Below are positions 43,162 to 54,820 of a stretch of 64,000 nt of DNA, one piece after another. The position numbers and the translations under genes are program-made. This DNA is from Ascochyta rabiei (Eukaryota; Ascomycota; Dothideomycetes; Pleosporales; Didymellaceae). How positions within the stretch are numbered: the first letter of the stretch is position 1; each line of letters opens with the position of its first letter. The notes beneath the pieces were generated by a model. The model was not told the DNA's origin and searched no databases. It saw only the letters and a program-made list of their open reading frames with translations. Location of the stretch: assembly GCF_004011695.2 (NCBI RefSeq), contig NC_082407.1:2232001-2296000 (forward strand), in the 5' to 3' direction.

Positions 43162-43739
43162 CTATTTGACGCATTCCAAAGATACTAATTCGTAACCGAC
43201 CTTCGCCTTTTCTTCCAATGTCTTGTGGAGGGCCCGGACATTCTCCACGATCTGCTTCACTGCGGTCGCGTTCCGTTCCTGTAGTTGTGCACCTCGATGC
43301 GAACGTGTATGCGATATACGCTTGGGTAGATGTAAAGCATGTCAAATCGTGCTCGGAAGTCAATTCGGCACATCTCCGTTACGGTTTTGAAGCAGATTAT
43401 TTTGGTCCTGAATCCAATGAATGTGACAGCCAGTTTCTGTGCTGCGATACGTTCGTATGAAAAGTCGTACCTGACGAAGTAAGGGAGATCGTCAATAAGT
43501 GTAAAAGTGTTGTGGACTTAGGGTAGCAAGTTCGCTTCAGCGGTAATCTGGCGTCAGGCATGAAGAACAAGCTCATACTTCCTAGGAAGTCCTCCGTGAA
43601 ACCCCACTGGGTACCTATTTCCCCCTAGCACGTATCTGTAGATCAAGTTTCGCACCTCTAGTAGAAGGCGCAACAAAGGCGAATCCGGCTACTTTTTTTC
43701 CCCCTACTGCTAAGTCGTCGGTGCCATGGTGGTGCTCAT
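43162..43739 (-). pseudogene. Decayed 2EXR/F-box-like gene
   Basis: From ATG at 43739 one frame reads MSTTMAPTT, then three TAG codons within ten codons, then SPLLRLLLEVRNLIYRYVLG (the family has RLPPEVRNLIY here), then after a TGA, RQITAEANLLP, a TAA, and VHNTFTLIDDLPYFVRYDFS onward to DMLYIYPSVYRIHVRIEVH. Near 43265 the frame shifts and continues VENVRALHKTLEEKAKVGYE to the stop at 43162. The LL in place of PP implies two CCA to CTA changes, and CAG to TAG and CAA to TAA explain the other stops: C to T in the CpA context, as RIP produces. Clearly a dead gene, related to the neighbour at 42048. Confidence 0.75.
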
Positions 43740-44843
43740 CTCAGCATACGCCAAATGTTTCAATTGTACTTACATATCTAGACTCGCATCATGCAGGCTT
43801 TGCTCATCCACTTTCTTGTTGGCACACCGTACCGAGAGCGAGGGTACGAAACGTTTTCGTGCTTTTAAGGTCGGAGGCATATCTGTCGGTCGTCGCAGCA
43901 GTGTACGTTGTAGAGGGCAAGAGAAGAAGCTGTCTATGATTGCAGGCTATATATGGGACTTAGATAAAGCAAGTCCTTCGGGTTGGGCTAGACAGCTGCC
44001 TGCATAAGCTAGTCTCTGCCTTTGCCGTCGAAACTTTACCTTTACCTACCTTTCCAGATCCCGAAGAATCGGGTCAACGGTCAATATTACCGATTGATAA
44101 TGGAATGTGTACTCGTGCGTAGGATAATTGAGGTAGGATTGATTGAGAAACAATCTTAGCTTTACAACGAACAGGTCAGGAATTAAAATGCAAGTCAAGT
44201 AGGAATAGGAAAGCAATAACTCTTACATTTGTAGCGCTGAAGTCCTTCCTGAAGCCAGGAAACCAATCAAATCAGTCTGAACCAGTCTCATTCATGCCTC
44301 GTGAAATAGACGAATGGACCTAAAAGGCGTCTCAATTCTCAGTAATTGACATTAATTCCTTGCTGAATGTGTTCTGAAGGCTGTGATCGGAAGCGAGTAT
44401 CGCGTGGTTCGACAATATTACCTTCAGACCACACATCTGTGGACCGACAGATCAGCGAACCGTTTCAGAAGTAGTCACTCTAGAAAGATGTGGTGATACA
44501 ATCATGAGGTTGGTCCAGCAGTTACTCGTACCCTTGGGTGAAATGAGTCCTATTGAACATGGGGAGGCGACGTGAAGAGTCGCGTCAGGAGTGAGGCTAC
44601 GCAATTAGTCCGGAGCCGAAGCGCTAACCAAAAACAGTCATCGAACCCTGAATCGATCTCTCTGTGGTGCGATCGATGACGGCAGCTTATTCCCATCTGG
44701 CTTTCGCGTGGTGTGCGCGTTTCCCGTGATGACGATTTGTGTGGAGCCGCAAAGATGCTTAACGCGTATGTTTCGCTCTTTCGAACTCCTCATTTCTCTT
44801 CCAGAGATTTCGAGATATTGGCAACAGTCTGTGAGCTGTGGAC
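43740..44843. other. Gene-free region upstream of the MFS gene
   Basis: 1.1 kb of comparatively A/T-rich DNA. Short plus-strand ORFs (43721-44007) show no family features. The last few hundred bases are the presumed MFS promoter. Confidence 0.5.
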
Positions 44844-46398
44844 ATGTCTCCTAATAACGAGCAGACACCGCTGCTCCAGGAGAGGTGGAGCGAGGAAGCA
44901 GAGGATCGAACTGTAAGAACGTTCTGTGCACGCGACGGTTTGGACCTGGCTGATACTGAGCAGGTTCTTCGGATCGACGATCTTCCCAAAGGGAGTAATC
45001 CACGAGAATGGACTCGATGGAACAAAATGGCCAACGTGGTCGTTATTGCATGCATGTCGAGTGCGTATCTCAAGACTGAAAACTGGAGTAGTGTTAATCA
45101 GATCAGTTCTAAGTCCTCTTGTAAGCTCCATGTTTACGCCAGGCATTGCTCAAATCGCGGAAGACCTCAACACGACTACAACCGCTGTGATCGGTACAAC
45201 GACCGGATACGTTGTCATGCTGGGGATCGGACCGCTTCTATTAGCACCTCTTTCTGAGACTTTTGGTCGCAGGAACGTCTACCTAATCTGCTTCTCGATC
45301 TTCGCTCTCCTTCAGATTCCGACCGGGTTTTCCCCAAACATCGGGTTTCTTATCACCATACGAAGTGTCGCGGGCTTCTTCGGAAGTGTTGGTGTAGCGA
45401 ACGGCGGAGGTACCATCAGCGACATGTTTATTCCAAGCGAAAGAGCTGGCGTCTTTGGGTGGTACCTATTAGGTCCTTTACTCGGTCCAACAATTGGGCC
45501 TCTTTTGGGCGGTGTCATTGTACAAAGACTCGGGTGGCGCTGGACATACTGGATCATGGCCATCGTGTCTGTCGTAAATACTGCAGCAGGTTACTTTCTG
45601 CTACGTGAGACGTACGTTCCGCGAATCCTGAGCCAGAAGAAGGATGAGTTTGAGCGCGATGCATCCAACTTTGACGGCGCCAAGTACTCTTACGAGGGTG
45701 AGGACACACGACCGCTACGCCAGAAGATCCTGCACTCCTTGAAACGACCGCCGAAGATTTTCGCTCAGCCAATTATCGCGACCATGGCTGTGTACCAAGC
45801 CCTCATCTTCGGTACAACATTCAGCATTTATACGAACATGCAGAAAATCTATTCCGATCTCTACGGTTTTGATACCGAGCACGTGGGGCTCCTGTACCTC
45901 GGGCCGGGCCTAGGTTTCCTCTTTGCTGTTTTCTTTCTCGTGCCTCGAATCGATACGGTATACAAGAGTCTTACCGCAAAGCACAACGACAAGGCAAAAC
46001 CGGAGTTCCGTCTGCCGCTTGCGAATATCGGCGCGGTACTCATTCCCGTATCGTTATTTTGGTTTGCATGGACGGTCGAAAAGCATGCGCATTGGTTCGC
46101 GTCTATCTCGGCGACGTTTTTCTACGGCATTGGCCAAGTCATGATTCTGAACACCACGCAAAATTACTACATCGACAGTTTTGAGAAGTATGCGGCAAGT
46201 GCTATTGCAGCTGGCACTGTCTTCAGGAGTCTCGTTGGCGGTGTGGTACCTTTGGCAGCGCCAGGCCTGTTTGAAAAGCTGGGCTACGGCTGGGGTATCA
46301 GCGTGTTTGGATTTATCGGTTTGGCATTGGCACCCGCCCCAATATTGTTCTACATCTACGGGGAGAGGATACGCGATCGGTTCCCGGTGTATTTGTAG
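44844..46398 (+). CDS. MFS transporter, DHA1-type drug/polyamine:H+ antiporter family
   Basis: Exons 44844-45060 and 45107-46398 (46-bp intron, GTGCGT donor, GATCAG acceptor), product 502 aa with about 12 membrane segments in the plasma membrane or a vesicle. A hydrophilic N-terminal tail of about 60 residues precedes the first segment, formed across the splice (VVIACMSILSPLVSSMFTPG). DHA1 motif A is visible as GPLLLAPLSETFGRRNVYL, and the antiporter motif C as GPLLGPTIGPLLGG. A central loop (about 255-295) is charged. Substrate unknown; the family exports drugs, polyamines or metabolites. It stands alone, with no biosynthetic neighbours. Intact. Confidence 0.87.
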
Positions 46399-47738
46399 AT
46401 CTTGGGTGAGCGACGAAGACAATAGCAATCAACTCATTCGTAACCTCTTTGAGTGCTGCAAACCTTCCGCGCCTCTTTTCCATTCTCCTCAAGTGACACC
46501 TCGAAGGAGCGCGCTCAATGAAAAAAGATGCCGTACGGGACGAGGCTGACTATTGAGCCGAGCATTACTCACATGGAAACCTGTCACACGCGACAATTAC
46601 TCCACGGGCCCACGACACGGCGCTTCTTCTATACCTCGGGTTCGGAACCCCTCGCCTGTGGAAAAATTGCTCATCGGCCTTAGTCTGATCAAGTAGAACA
46701 AATTCTACCCCAACGTGTCGCAATCCTGCGCAAAGGTCAACGGCCAGTGATCGTGGGTAGACCTGCTACTTTCATAGTATGGTAGGAAAGCTTGAAAGCC
46801 ATCGCATTATTAGCTTTAACACTTGCACGCTCTAGTATATTGACGATACGACTAGGCGTACTGCATCCGAGCTGCTGCAGCACCATGGCGCTGGTCCCAA
46901 TGATGACACTGCAACAAATCAAAACGATCTTCCGTGGCGCAAGCCCTGTCCGCACAAAACAAATACTGCTTTGTGCAGGACTCATGTGGGCAAAAAAACA
47001 GTGAAATGGAGGACTCACAAAACTTAGTACCCCCTCGTCAGAAATCTGGCATTGACCCTATGCTCCAGAGTTGGAATCCGACGTGACGGTGCGAGGGGAT
47101 CGATGGGCTAAAGGTTGTGCACGGTATGAAGGAGTTGATGGAAGAACCAGAACAAGATAAGTTGAGTTGGGACAGTGAAGAGGGTTTCATCGTAGGGTTA
47201 GCAAGGTCTGTTTGCTAGTCTCTGCTCTGTGAGGATGAAAGGTGACTCTAGGCGCTGCTAGAATGCTTGTGAAAACATGGTCTTCACTTCGCAGTTTTCT
47301 AATTTCAAAAAATATGCTGTTAGCGCTTGACCTATCATCAATCCTTCCAACTTTTGTTGTTCAAACGCTTTGCATTGGTCACCCATACATATACGTTCAG
47401 CTGACATGACTTCACTTCAAGTTCTGGACACAGTGATCAGTGACGTGGAAGGTGATGATGAGAATCATGTCACTCAGGTTTTCTGATCTCTGGACCTTCC
47501 AATAGAGGTGCGCGATTTGGTTTGCAAGTATTTAACAATCGCAGTCTTCAATTCTCGCACAAGTGGTCATCGAACTTGCCCTATAAGTTCGAAAGAAACG
47601 ATTTTTCACAATTTATAGTAGGACTGAATACGAATGTTAGTTCGGACTTGAACTAGCCCCAGTCATAGATTCATGAAACCTTCAGGGCCGGTAATCCTCA
47701 CTAGCCCTTCTTGCCTTTTAACAACTAAACCCTTTCCT
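46399..47738. other. Gene-poor region with a possible transporter relic
   Basis: 1.34 kb between converging genes. On the minus strand at about 46790-46990 the frame reads APRKIVLICCSVIIGTSAMV and then SRIVNILERASVKANNAM, resembling the stretch around the second and third membrane segments of MFS sugar transporters (FGRRK... then IVGRxxxGxGNGxN), but without intact flanks. No other feature seen. Confidence 0.35.
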
Positions 47739-49727
47739 TTAGCTAGCAAAGTCGTACATCCTCCTCTCCCTTACTCCATACCTCCCCTCCCGAGTTTTCA
47801 ACGTCGGCATTGCCCAAGTTCCATTCATTGCACCTCCAGCTCCACCCGTGGCCATAGGCAATCCTGTCCCCATGCTTGCACTCGGATCGCCCTGGATCGT
47901 CTCACTAGGCAGTCCCATGTCTGTGAGTACCTGATCCCACAGCGCCATTGCTGCCACTTGCTCCGAAGCAATGGCAGCTGCAACAGCGGCAATCTCGCCA
48001 GCGGTCATGGAGCCGGCATTCATGGGCTCAGATTCGAATGTCTCTTGTGGAACGGCACCGGAAGATGTTGGGGAGGCGGAGGAAGAGGGAAGGGTACAGA
48101 GAGTATTGGAGCAGGATGTGTGGACAGACTTGGTCATTGAAACTGATCTAGACATCGAGACTATGCCCGATAGTGGCGTGGAGAGACTCGAAGCAGGCTT
48201 GTTGCTAGGAGAAACAGGCGCAGAGACTTGAGGTAGTTGAGTACTCAATGGTTGGTTCGTCTGCGGGATAGAGGCGGATGGTGTTGGGTTATTGGTTGGT
48301 GGAGGTGCTTCGGAGCTAGCAGGTAGAGCAGCCTGAGAGGAAGGAGGCGATGAAGAAGGTCCCTGAGAAGACGGTGGTAGAGGCGCTGCTACAGCGCTCG
48401 TCTTAGGTGGATCCGCAGGCTTATCTGTCTTCGGTGTATCGACAGGGGCTTCAGTCTTTGGTGGCGATGCCTCAGTTTTTGGTTGATCAGCAGGTTCTTT
48501 CGTCTTCTTCGATCCCCCTTTCTTTGCTGCAGCTTCTACTTGAAAACCTTCATCGACACTAGCAACCTTAGCCGGGGCAGTACTTAAAACACTTGGGTCC
48601 TCAGGCTTGCCAGTGCTCCACAACCACTTATCGTAGTACAAAGCCAAGCACCAGTAGAGAATGTTGTCGATGCTTAGAGATGACTCGGCGACGTTCTTGC
48701 CTTCTTTTTGCTTGACAAGATTGACAGCACCGTCGAACCCGTACGCTAAGCTACTAGTACCGGATCCTGATATCTTCTTATCTGAGGAATTGTTGGAATT
48801 TGAATCGAAGAGCTCGGTACGCATGGACTCATGGAACCACTTTGCAACTATCTTGCTGCCAAAAGCAGAGATATGGAATGGCAGGGTCTTGTCCTTCTTT
48901 CCCGCTGCTGTATATGTAGTAAAAGTGTCAGGCAGCTTCGTCGTGGGGATGTCCCAGAGATGAGACTGCTTATCTTTCTCAAGCTGGTGTTGTCGCCTCA
49001 GGTAAGACGGACAGAATGTAATCCTTAGACACAGTTAGGTTCTAGAACTCCTTTTGCAGTCAACAATGGCAGTATCTTACCTTTCCGGACCCTTCTCACG
49101 AGAAGTTCCTGATAGCTTCTTGTTCGCGGAGGTGACCACAGCCTTGTCACCTTGACAAGGCTTTCCACCTTTGACACTAACCCATCGGTTTCGGTCAGTG
49201 TCATAAAAGTACTGTGAGCCTGATGTTGCGGGTGCAGTCGGCTTGCTCGCTGCCATGCTTTTGGGCCCTCTCTCACTGAGCCAGTCGTCGTTACAATGGA
49301 TGATCAGATCCGGACTTCCGGGCTTGGACATCCGGTTGAGCGTATCCCTTGTGGTTTTCATGGCTGCGATATGGTCTGCTGCCTCACTTTTGAAATTAGG
49401 ATTCGGTGTTCCGTCATCGTTCTTTGCCATGATGTCGCCGAACAAAATACGATAGGTAGCAATGATCCTGTCAAGCTCTTTCTTACTGCCAGTGGGCTTC
49501 TTAGCCCCAGGAGTCTCGCTCTGATATTTAAGAACTTCGATGACAGCGTCGAGACCATCTACACCGGCTTTAGCTAACTTGGGTTGAAAGTCGATGCTCT
49601 TGTCGATCAGCTGCTTTGCGGTGAGCTTCCCGTATTTCGTGTTGCACGCTTTGTCGAACTTCAGAGAGTTGACGCTAGTGACCAGCAGCAGCGCGGTGTA
49701 AAGAACACCTGTCCCGGAGAACCTCAT
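47739..49727 (-). CDS. Secreted Ser/Pro/Thr-rich protein with a degenerate M35-like metalloprotease region
   Basis: Exons 49727-49081 and 49023-47739 (57-bp intron, GTAAGA donor, CCTAACTG branch, unusual AAG acceptor), product 643 aa. A signal peptide (MRFSGTGVLYTALLLVTSVN) leads into a globular region (about 25-360), then a long Pro/Ser/Thr/Ala-rich tail that is probably O-glycosylated, ending ERRMYDFAS without a GPI signal. The globular part resembles fungal M35-like metalloproteases: AKWFHESMRTEL sits where those have HExxH, and SLSIDNILYWCLALYYDKWL resembles their DNYALFAL block. The second zinc-binding His is Arg here, so activity is doubtful. The family assignment is weak inference. Confidence 0.68.
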
Positions 49728-50876
49728 GATGACTGAGACGAAAAGAATGGACGACAACTCCAGAGCTGTCTATAACGAAATGGATGATGCGCAAAGATGG
49801 AAAAAGTGCAGCGCGATGTGATGCAACAGCACAAAGGATGAGCCGATGGATATATCCTGCTGGCCAAGGAGGCCTTCGGACATCTGACACCAGCCTGGCG
49901 TGAGTCCGGTACCTGCCAAAGCACTTTCATGGTGAGATCAGTCAGACGGAAACGGCATGAGCTTGTACATTTACTGAAATCCGTTCATTTGGGGGGACTC
50001 CGAGGTCTGGGTTATAAGCTTCCGAAGTCCGTCGCGTGGCAGAAAGCGCTATCTGTGGTCTAAGGATTGCTCGTATATCCAGTGACATAATCAATTTCGC
50101 TCGTATCTGTCAGATAAGATGCCCTGCATCTTTGTGGATTGTTTGTATTTGCCACCATTATACAAGGTCACACGTTGAGTTCCATACTGTGATCAATCAC
50201 TACTGTTAAGCACGGCCTGGGTGTGGTATGAGGGTACATACCTGAGAGGAATGAGATCTCATCCTAGCGATAGAATGTATGTAAGACGTTGAGTACTTTT
50301 AGCCCACGTGTTACTTCTTGTAACCTACCCAGTTTCCGCAGATGTTCACTGTGGTCTCGGCATTAAAGCCAGGTTGAAGTAATACATACTGGAGGCTCGT
50401 ATGCCACTCTTTGCCAAAGATGCGTTCGTTGTTTGTCGCGATTGACGGCTCGAAGAAGGTACCATGAAGTCTACGAACGGCGTGCCACGGTTCCAGAAAC
50501 CGAGCAGATTCTAGCAATGGTGACTTTCGAGCGTCCAGCTACCCACTTCCAGCCTCGAGGGTCGAGAGAGATTCCTCGGGTTATCGGTGACCGACGCGTC
50601 GCTAGCCACTTCGGAACTTTACACGTGACGCGGTCGATGCTGCGTGTCCACTTCGATATTTGCAGAAACAGCCTCTTTAGAACATGTTGTTCTTTCCACA
50701 AAGTGATTGGACAAAATAAAGTGGCATGCATTTAAACCGTTGGCGTCGATACCACGCTAATTCCCTAGCGCCTTTCACTCGGGAGATCGACAAAACAATG
50801 CGTTCGTCATCACGATCGATACTCCGCGCTCCTCACTCTGCCGTATCCTCATTCTGCCTACCCTACAATTACTGCT
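49728..50876. other. Divergent intergenic region
   Basis: 1.15 kb between the secreted-protein start and the DUF1294 start. A minus-strand ORF (50311-50517) ending NICGNWVGYKK looks somewhat protein-like but I cannot assign it; otherwise nothing. Confidence 0.45.
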
Positions 50877-51287
50877 ATGTCTCGCCCGCCACCTCGTCGC
50901 TACCGCCCCTTGACATCTGCATCTGTCGCCGGTCTGCTCTCCCTCATCCTGCCAACCGTTGCCCTTGCACGCCTCTACACCATCAATCCCACGCTCAAAT
51001 CATCACTCCTCCCTGTGGCGTACACAGCTTTTGTCAGTGGCGTAACGTTCCTTACTTACGGGTACGATAAGATGCAGGCACGAAACCTCGAATGGCGTGT
51101 TAGCGAACTGACGTTGCATTTCCTGGGGGTAATAGGCGGCTGGCCTGGCGCGTTAGTAGGGATGCACTTCTTCCAGCATAAGACGCGGAAGGTGGCTTTT
51201 CTAGTGCCATTTTGGGGAATCGTGATGGGGTGGCAGGGGTTGCTGTGGACGATGTTGCATGGCGATCAGAGTCAGGTTACGTGGTAG
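50877..51287 (+). CDS. DUF1294 family small membrane protein
   Basis: Single exon, 136 aa. About four hydrophobic segments. The DUF1294 signature is clear: TYGYDKMQARNLEWRVSELT, then GGWPGALVGMHFFQHKT and KVAFLVPFWGIV. In bacteria the domain occurs alone or fused to cold-shock domains; the fungal version has no known function. An upstream plus-strand frame (50726-51070) overlaps it in another phase and is not supported. Confidence 0.82.
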   Translation: MSRPPPRRYRPLTSASVAGLLSLILPTVALARLYTINPTLKSSLLPVAYTAFVSGVTFLTYGYDKMQARNLEWRVSELTLHFLGVIGGWPGALVGMHFFQHKTRKVAFLVPFWGIVMGWQGLLWTMLHGDQSQVTW

Positions 51288-51557
51288 TGGTAGGTGACTT
51301 AAGCTACGGGTTTGCAAAATGATTTCCACCAACGCCGCGCTCCATTGTTCGTTTCTCGTCATGCATCAAGCGGTTACTGTATCCCGTCCGCCTCTTCCGA
51401 AGTCTTCTCAGCGTCCTGCTTAGGCAACCTCTTGAACGTCTTCACATGCTCAAGTGCACCGTTCGAACATGCGTGCACTGTATCTCGCATGGAGCCTGTT
51501 CTAGTCTGCACGGTAGCCTATACGTTGCTTGCGACTCGCACTATACATGCAGGCACA

Positions 51558-51923
51558 TTAGCGACCTGTGAACGGGCTTGTCAGGCTGTCCGCAGCCTCG
51601 CCTGTTGCTTCGCCGAGCGGGTTCTGGGCTGCGCCGCCAGCGAGATTGCTGATGCCCTTCTTCAGCTGGAGAGGGTCGGTTTGGTCGGAGGTGGGGAGCT
51701 TGTTGATCTGGTCTGGGCTGTGTCAGTGGCCGACTTGGATAGTTGTGAAGAGTTGCAGTGACGCACCTTTGGCGACGTAGGACAGCTTGTTCTCGCCCAT
51801 TGTCTTGAGGGCAGTGCGTTCCATCTTGCGCTTGAGCTCTGGGGGAATGCCGAAAAGGAAGATAGCTAGGCCGATGACAGCAACGACGCCGGCAAGGGCA
51901 GTGAAGAATGTTGCGGCGGCCAT
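51558..51923 (-). CDS. Small single-pass membrane protein, conserved-looking, unknown function
   Basis: Exons 51923-51767 and 51712-51558 (54-bp intron, GTGCGT donor, CCCAG acceptor), product 103 aa. One N-terminal hydrophobic helix (FFTALAGVVAVIGLAIFLFG) is followed by a basic amphipathic stretch (PPELKRKMERTALKTMGENK) and, after the splice, DQINKLPTSDQTDPLQLKKG and a Gly/Ala-rich tail. Among candidate acceptors, the one after CAGCCCAG keeps the frame. No family name known to me; a mitochondrial or ER tail-type protein is possible. Confidence 0.7.
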
Positions 51924-52959
51924 TGTGAGGTCGAGTATAGTACTGAGGTGAACTCGTAGACGGTGTCAGGCGAAGAAGCTGGGAGACAGGAACTAAAGAG
52001 GTGGATATATGTAGTGCAGCCGCTCTGAAGATTTACGTTGACGCGTGTGATGTCATCTGCGATTCCCTCCATGTTTGACCCCTGCCCACGCGTTCTCTGC
52101 GGCCCTTGCCTGTGTGCCCACAGTCGAGCTCCAGCTTGGCAGGCATGTGTGTGCAAGCGTGGAATAGGCGCGGGAGGAACGGCGCAGGGTCTTCTTCGTA
52201 TTCGTTTCAGGTCGTTTAAACAAGCTGTCAACGTCAAACACCGAGGGCTCGCCCAGTACAGATGACCTATCTGTGCACGGCTGACTTGTAGGTGAACCTC
52301 ATCATCAACAACGAGTGATCAACACATTCATTTGCCGACTGGCCGCTGTTGAAGGCAGAGTTGTTGAAGGCAGAGTTGTTGAAGGCAGAGTTGTTGAAGG
52401 CAGAGTTGTTGAAGGCAGAGTTGTTGAAGGCAGAGTTGTTGAAGGCAGAGTTGTTGAAGGCAGAGTTGTTGGTCGGCCAGCATCATCTCGGTGCAACAGT
52501 GTCAATGCCATCTCCCTAAATATCGCAGCCTTGCGAATCGATATGCCTGAGGCGCGTGCGTCGAGGCCTAGCTCAGCTGCGCCTCGAATGCGCCTGTCGC
52601 CAGCCCGCGCGGAGGCCGACCAGCAAGTGCGACCCCACAGTCGCCGCACAGGAGCTCCAACTCCTTCAAGACCGTGCTGAGATTACCGTTGACCTTTCTG
52701 CGCCTCCTTTTGCCAGTTCTCTTCCAGCTTCTCTCTTTTCCACCTACAGCCATTGTTATCGACTTTTGACGACCTACCCCTCATCACCCCCACCACCAGC
52801 TGCACGCTGCCAGATAGGCACGCCCGTCTTACTTTCAGCCCCCAGAAGCACACGGCAGTCTTGTTGCTGCGACACTTTTGCCCATTATGAGTTGTGCTCC
52901 TCTCTCATAGCCCGTGTACTTTGCAAGACACCTACTGACGCGTCATCGTAGTGACAAAC
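51924..52959. other. Intergenic region upstream of the CaM kinase, with 15-bp minisatellite
   Basis: 1.04 kb between divergent genes. It holds the eight-copy repeat at 52348-52467 and, near 52690-52950, pyrimidine-rich sequence that is probably the kinase promoter and 5' UTR. No gene seen. Confidence 0.6.
52348..52467. repeat. 15-bp minisatellite (GTTGAAGGCAGAGTT), eight copies
   Basis: Eight perfect head-to-tail copies of GTTGAAGGCAGAGTT, exactly 120 bp. Perfect identity suggests recent expansion. Confidence 0.95.
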
Positions 52960-54404
<1,445 letters not shown>

Positions 54405-54820
54405 GCGATAGGCCTGGACGTCCAATGCGCCTTTCACATCATGTTCACAAACACAATCGAGTTTGCTGCAGGTTCTTAGCGGAGGTTCTCATTGCTGTTC
54501 AAATACCCTGGAAATGGCGCCAGGGCCTAGTTCCTAGACACCACAATGCCATTTTGAGCGATTCTGGATTATTCCTTCAGCTGCACATTGAGGGCGTACA
54601 TCTATCGCAGACCATTGCTCAAAGTGATTGTTGGTCCAGATTTTTGCACGTGACTAATCACTGGTTAGCTCGCCCTGGCCCGCAACACCGTAACCGCGTC
54701 GCAGTAGTCGCAAACTGAGGCCAGATCCAGCAACGCAGTGCACCGGCACCACGGCCCTAGAATTCGTCAGTAAATCTCGAGAACGGCTCCGATAGACGAC
54801 GCGACTACGAATACGCGAAA
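54405..54820. other. Spacer between the CaM kinase and RSC4
   Basis: 416 bp between two plus-strand genes. Nothing recognisable beyond the presumed kinase 3' UTR and RSC4 promoter. Confidence 0.55.

Noticed and set aside
44600..44680. T-arm-like word (GGGTTCGATGAC) on the minus strand
   Set aside because: No cloverleaf, anticodon arm or acceptor stem can be drawn around it; not a tRNA.
50311..50517. Short minus-strand ORF ending NICGNWVGYKK
   Set aside because: Protein-like appearance but no start context, exon structure or family; could be a relic.
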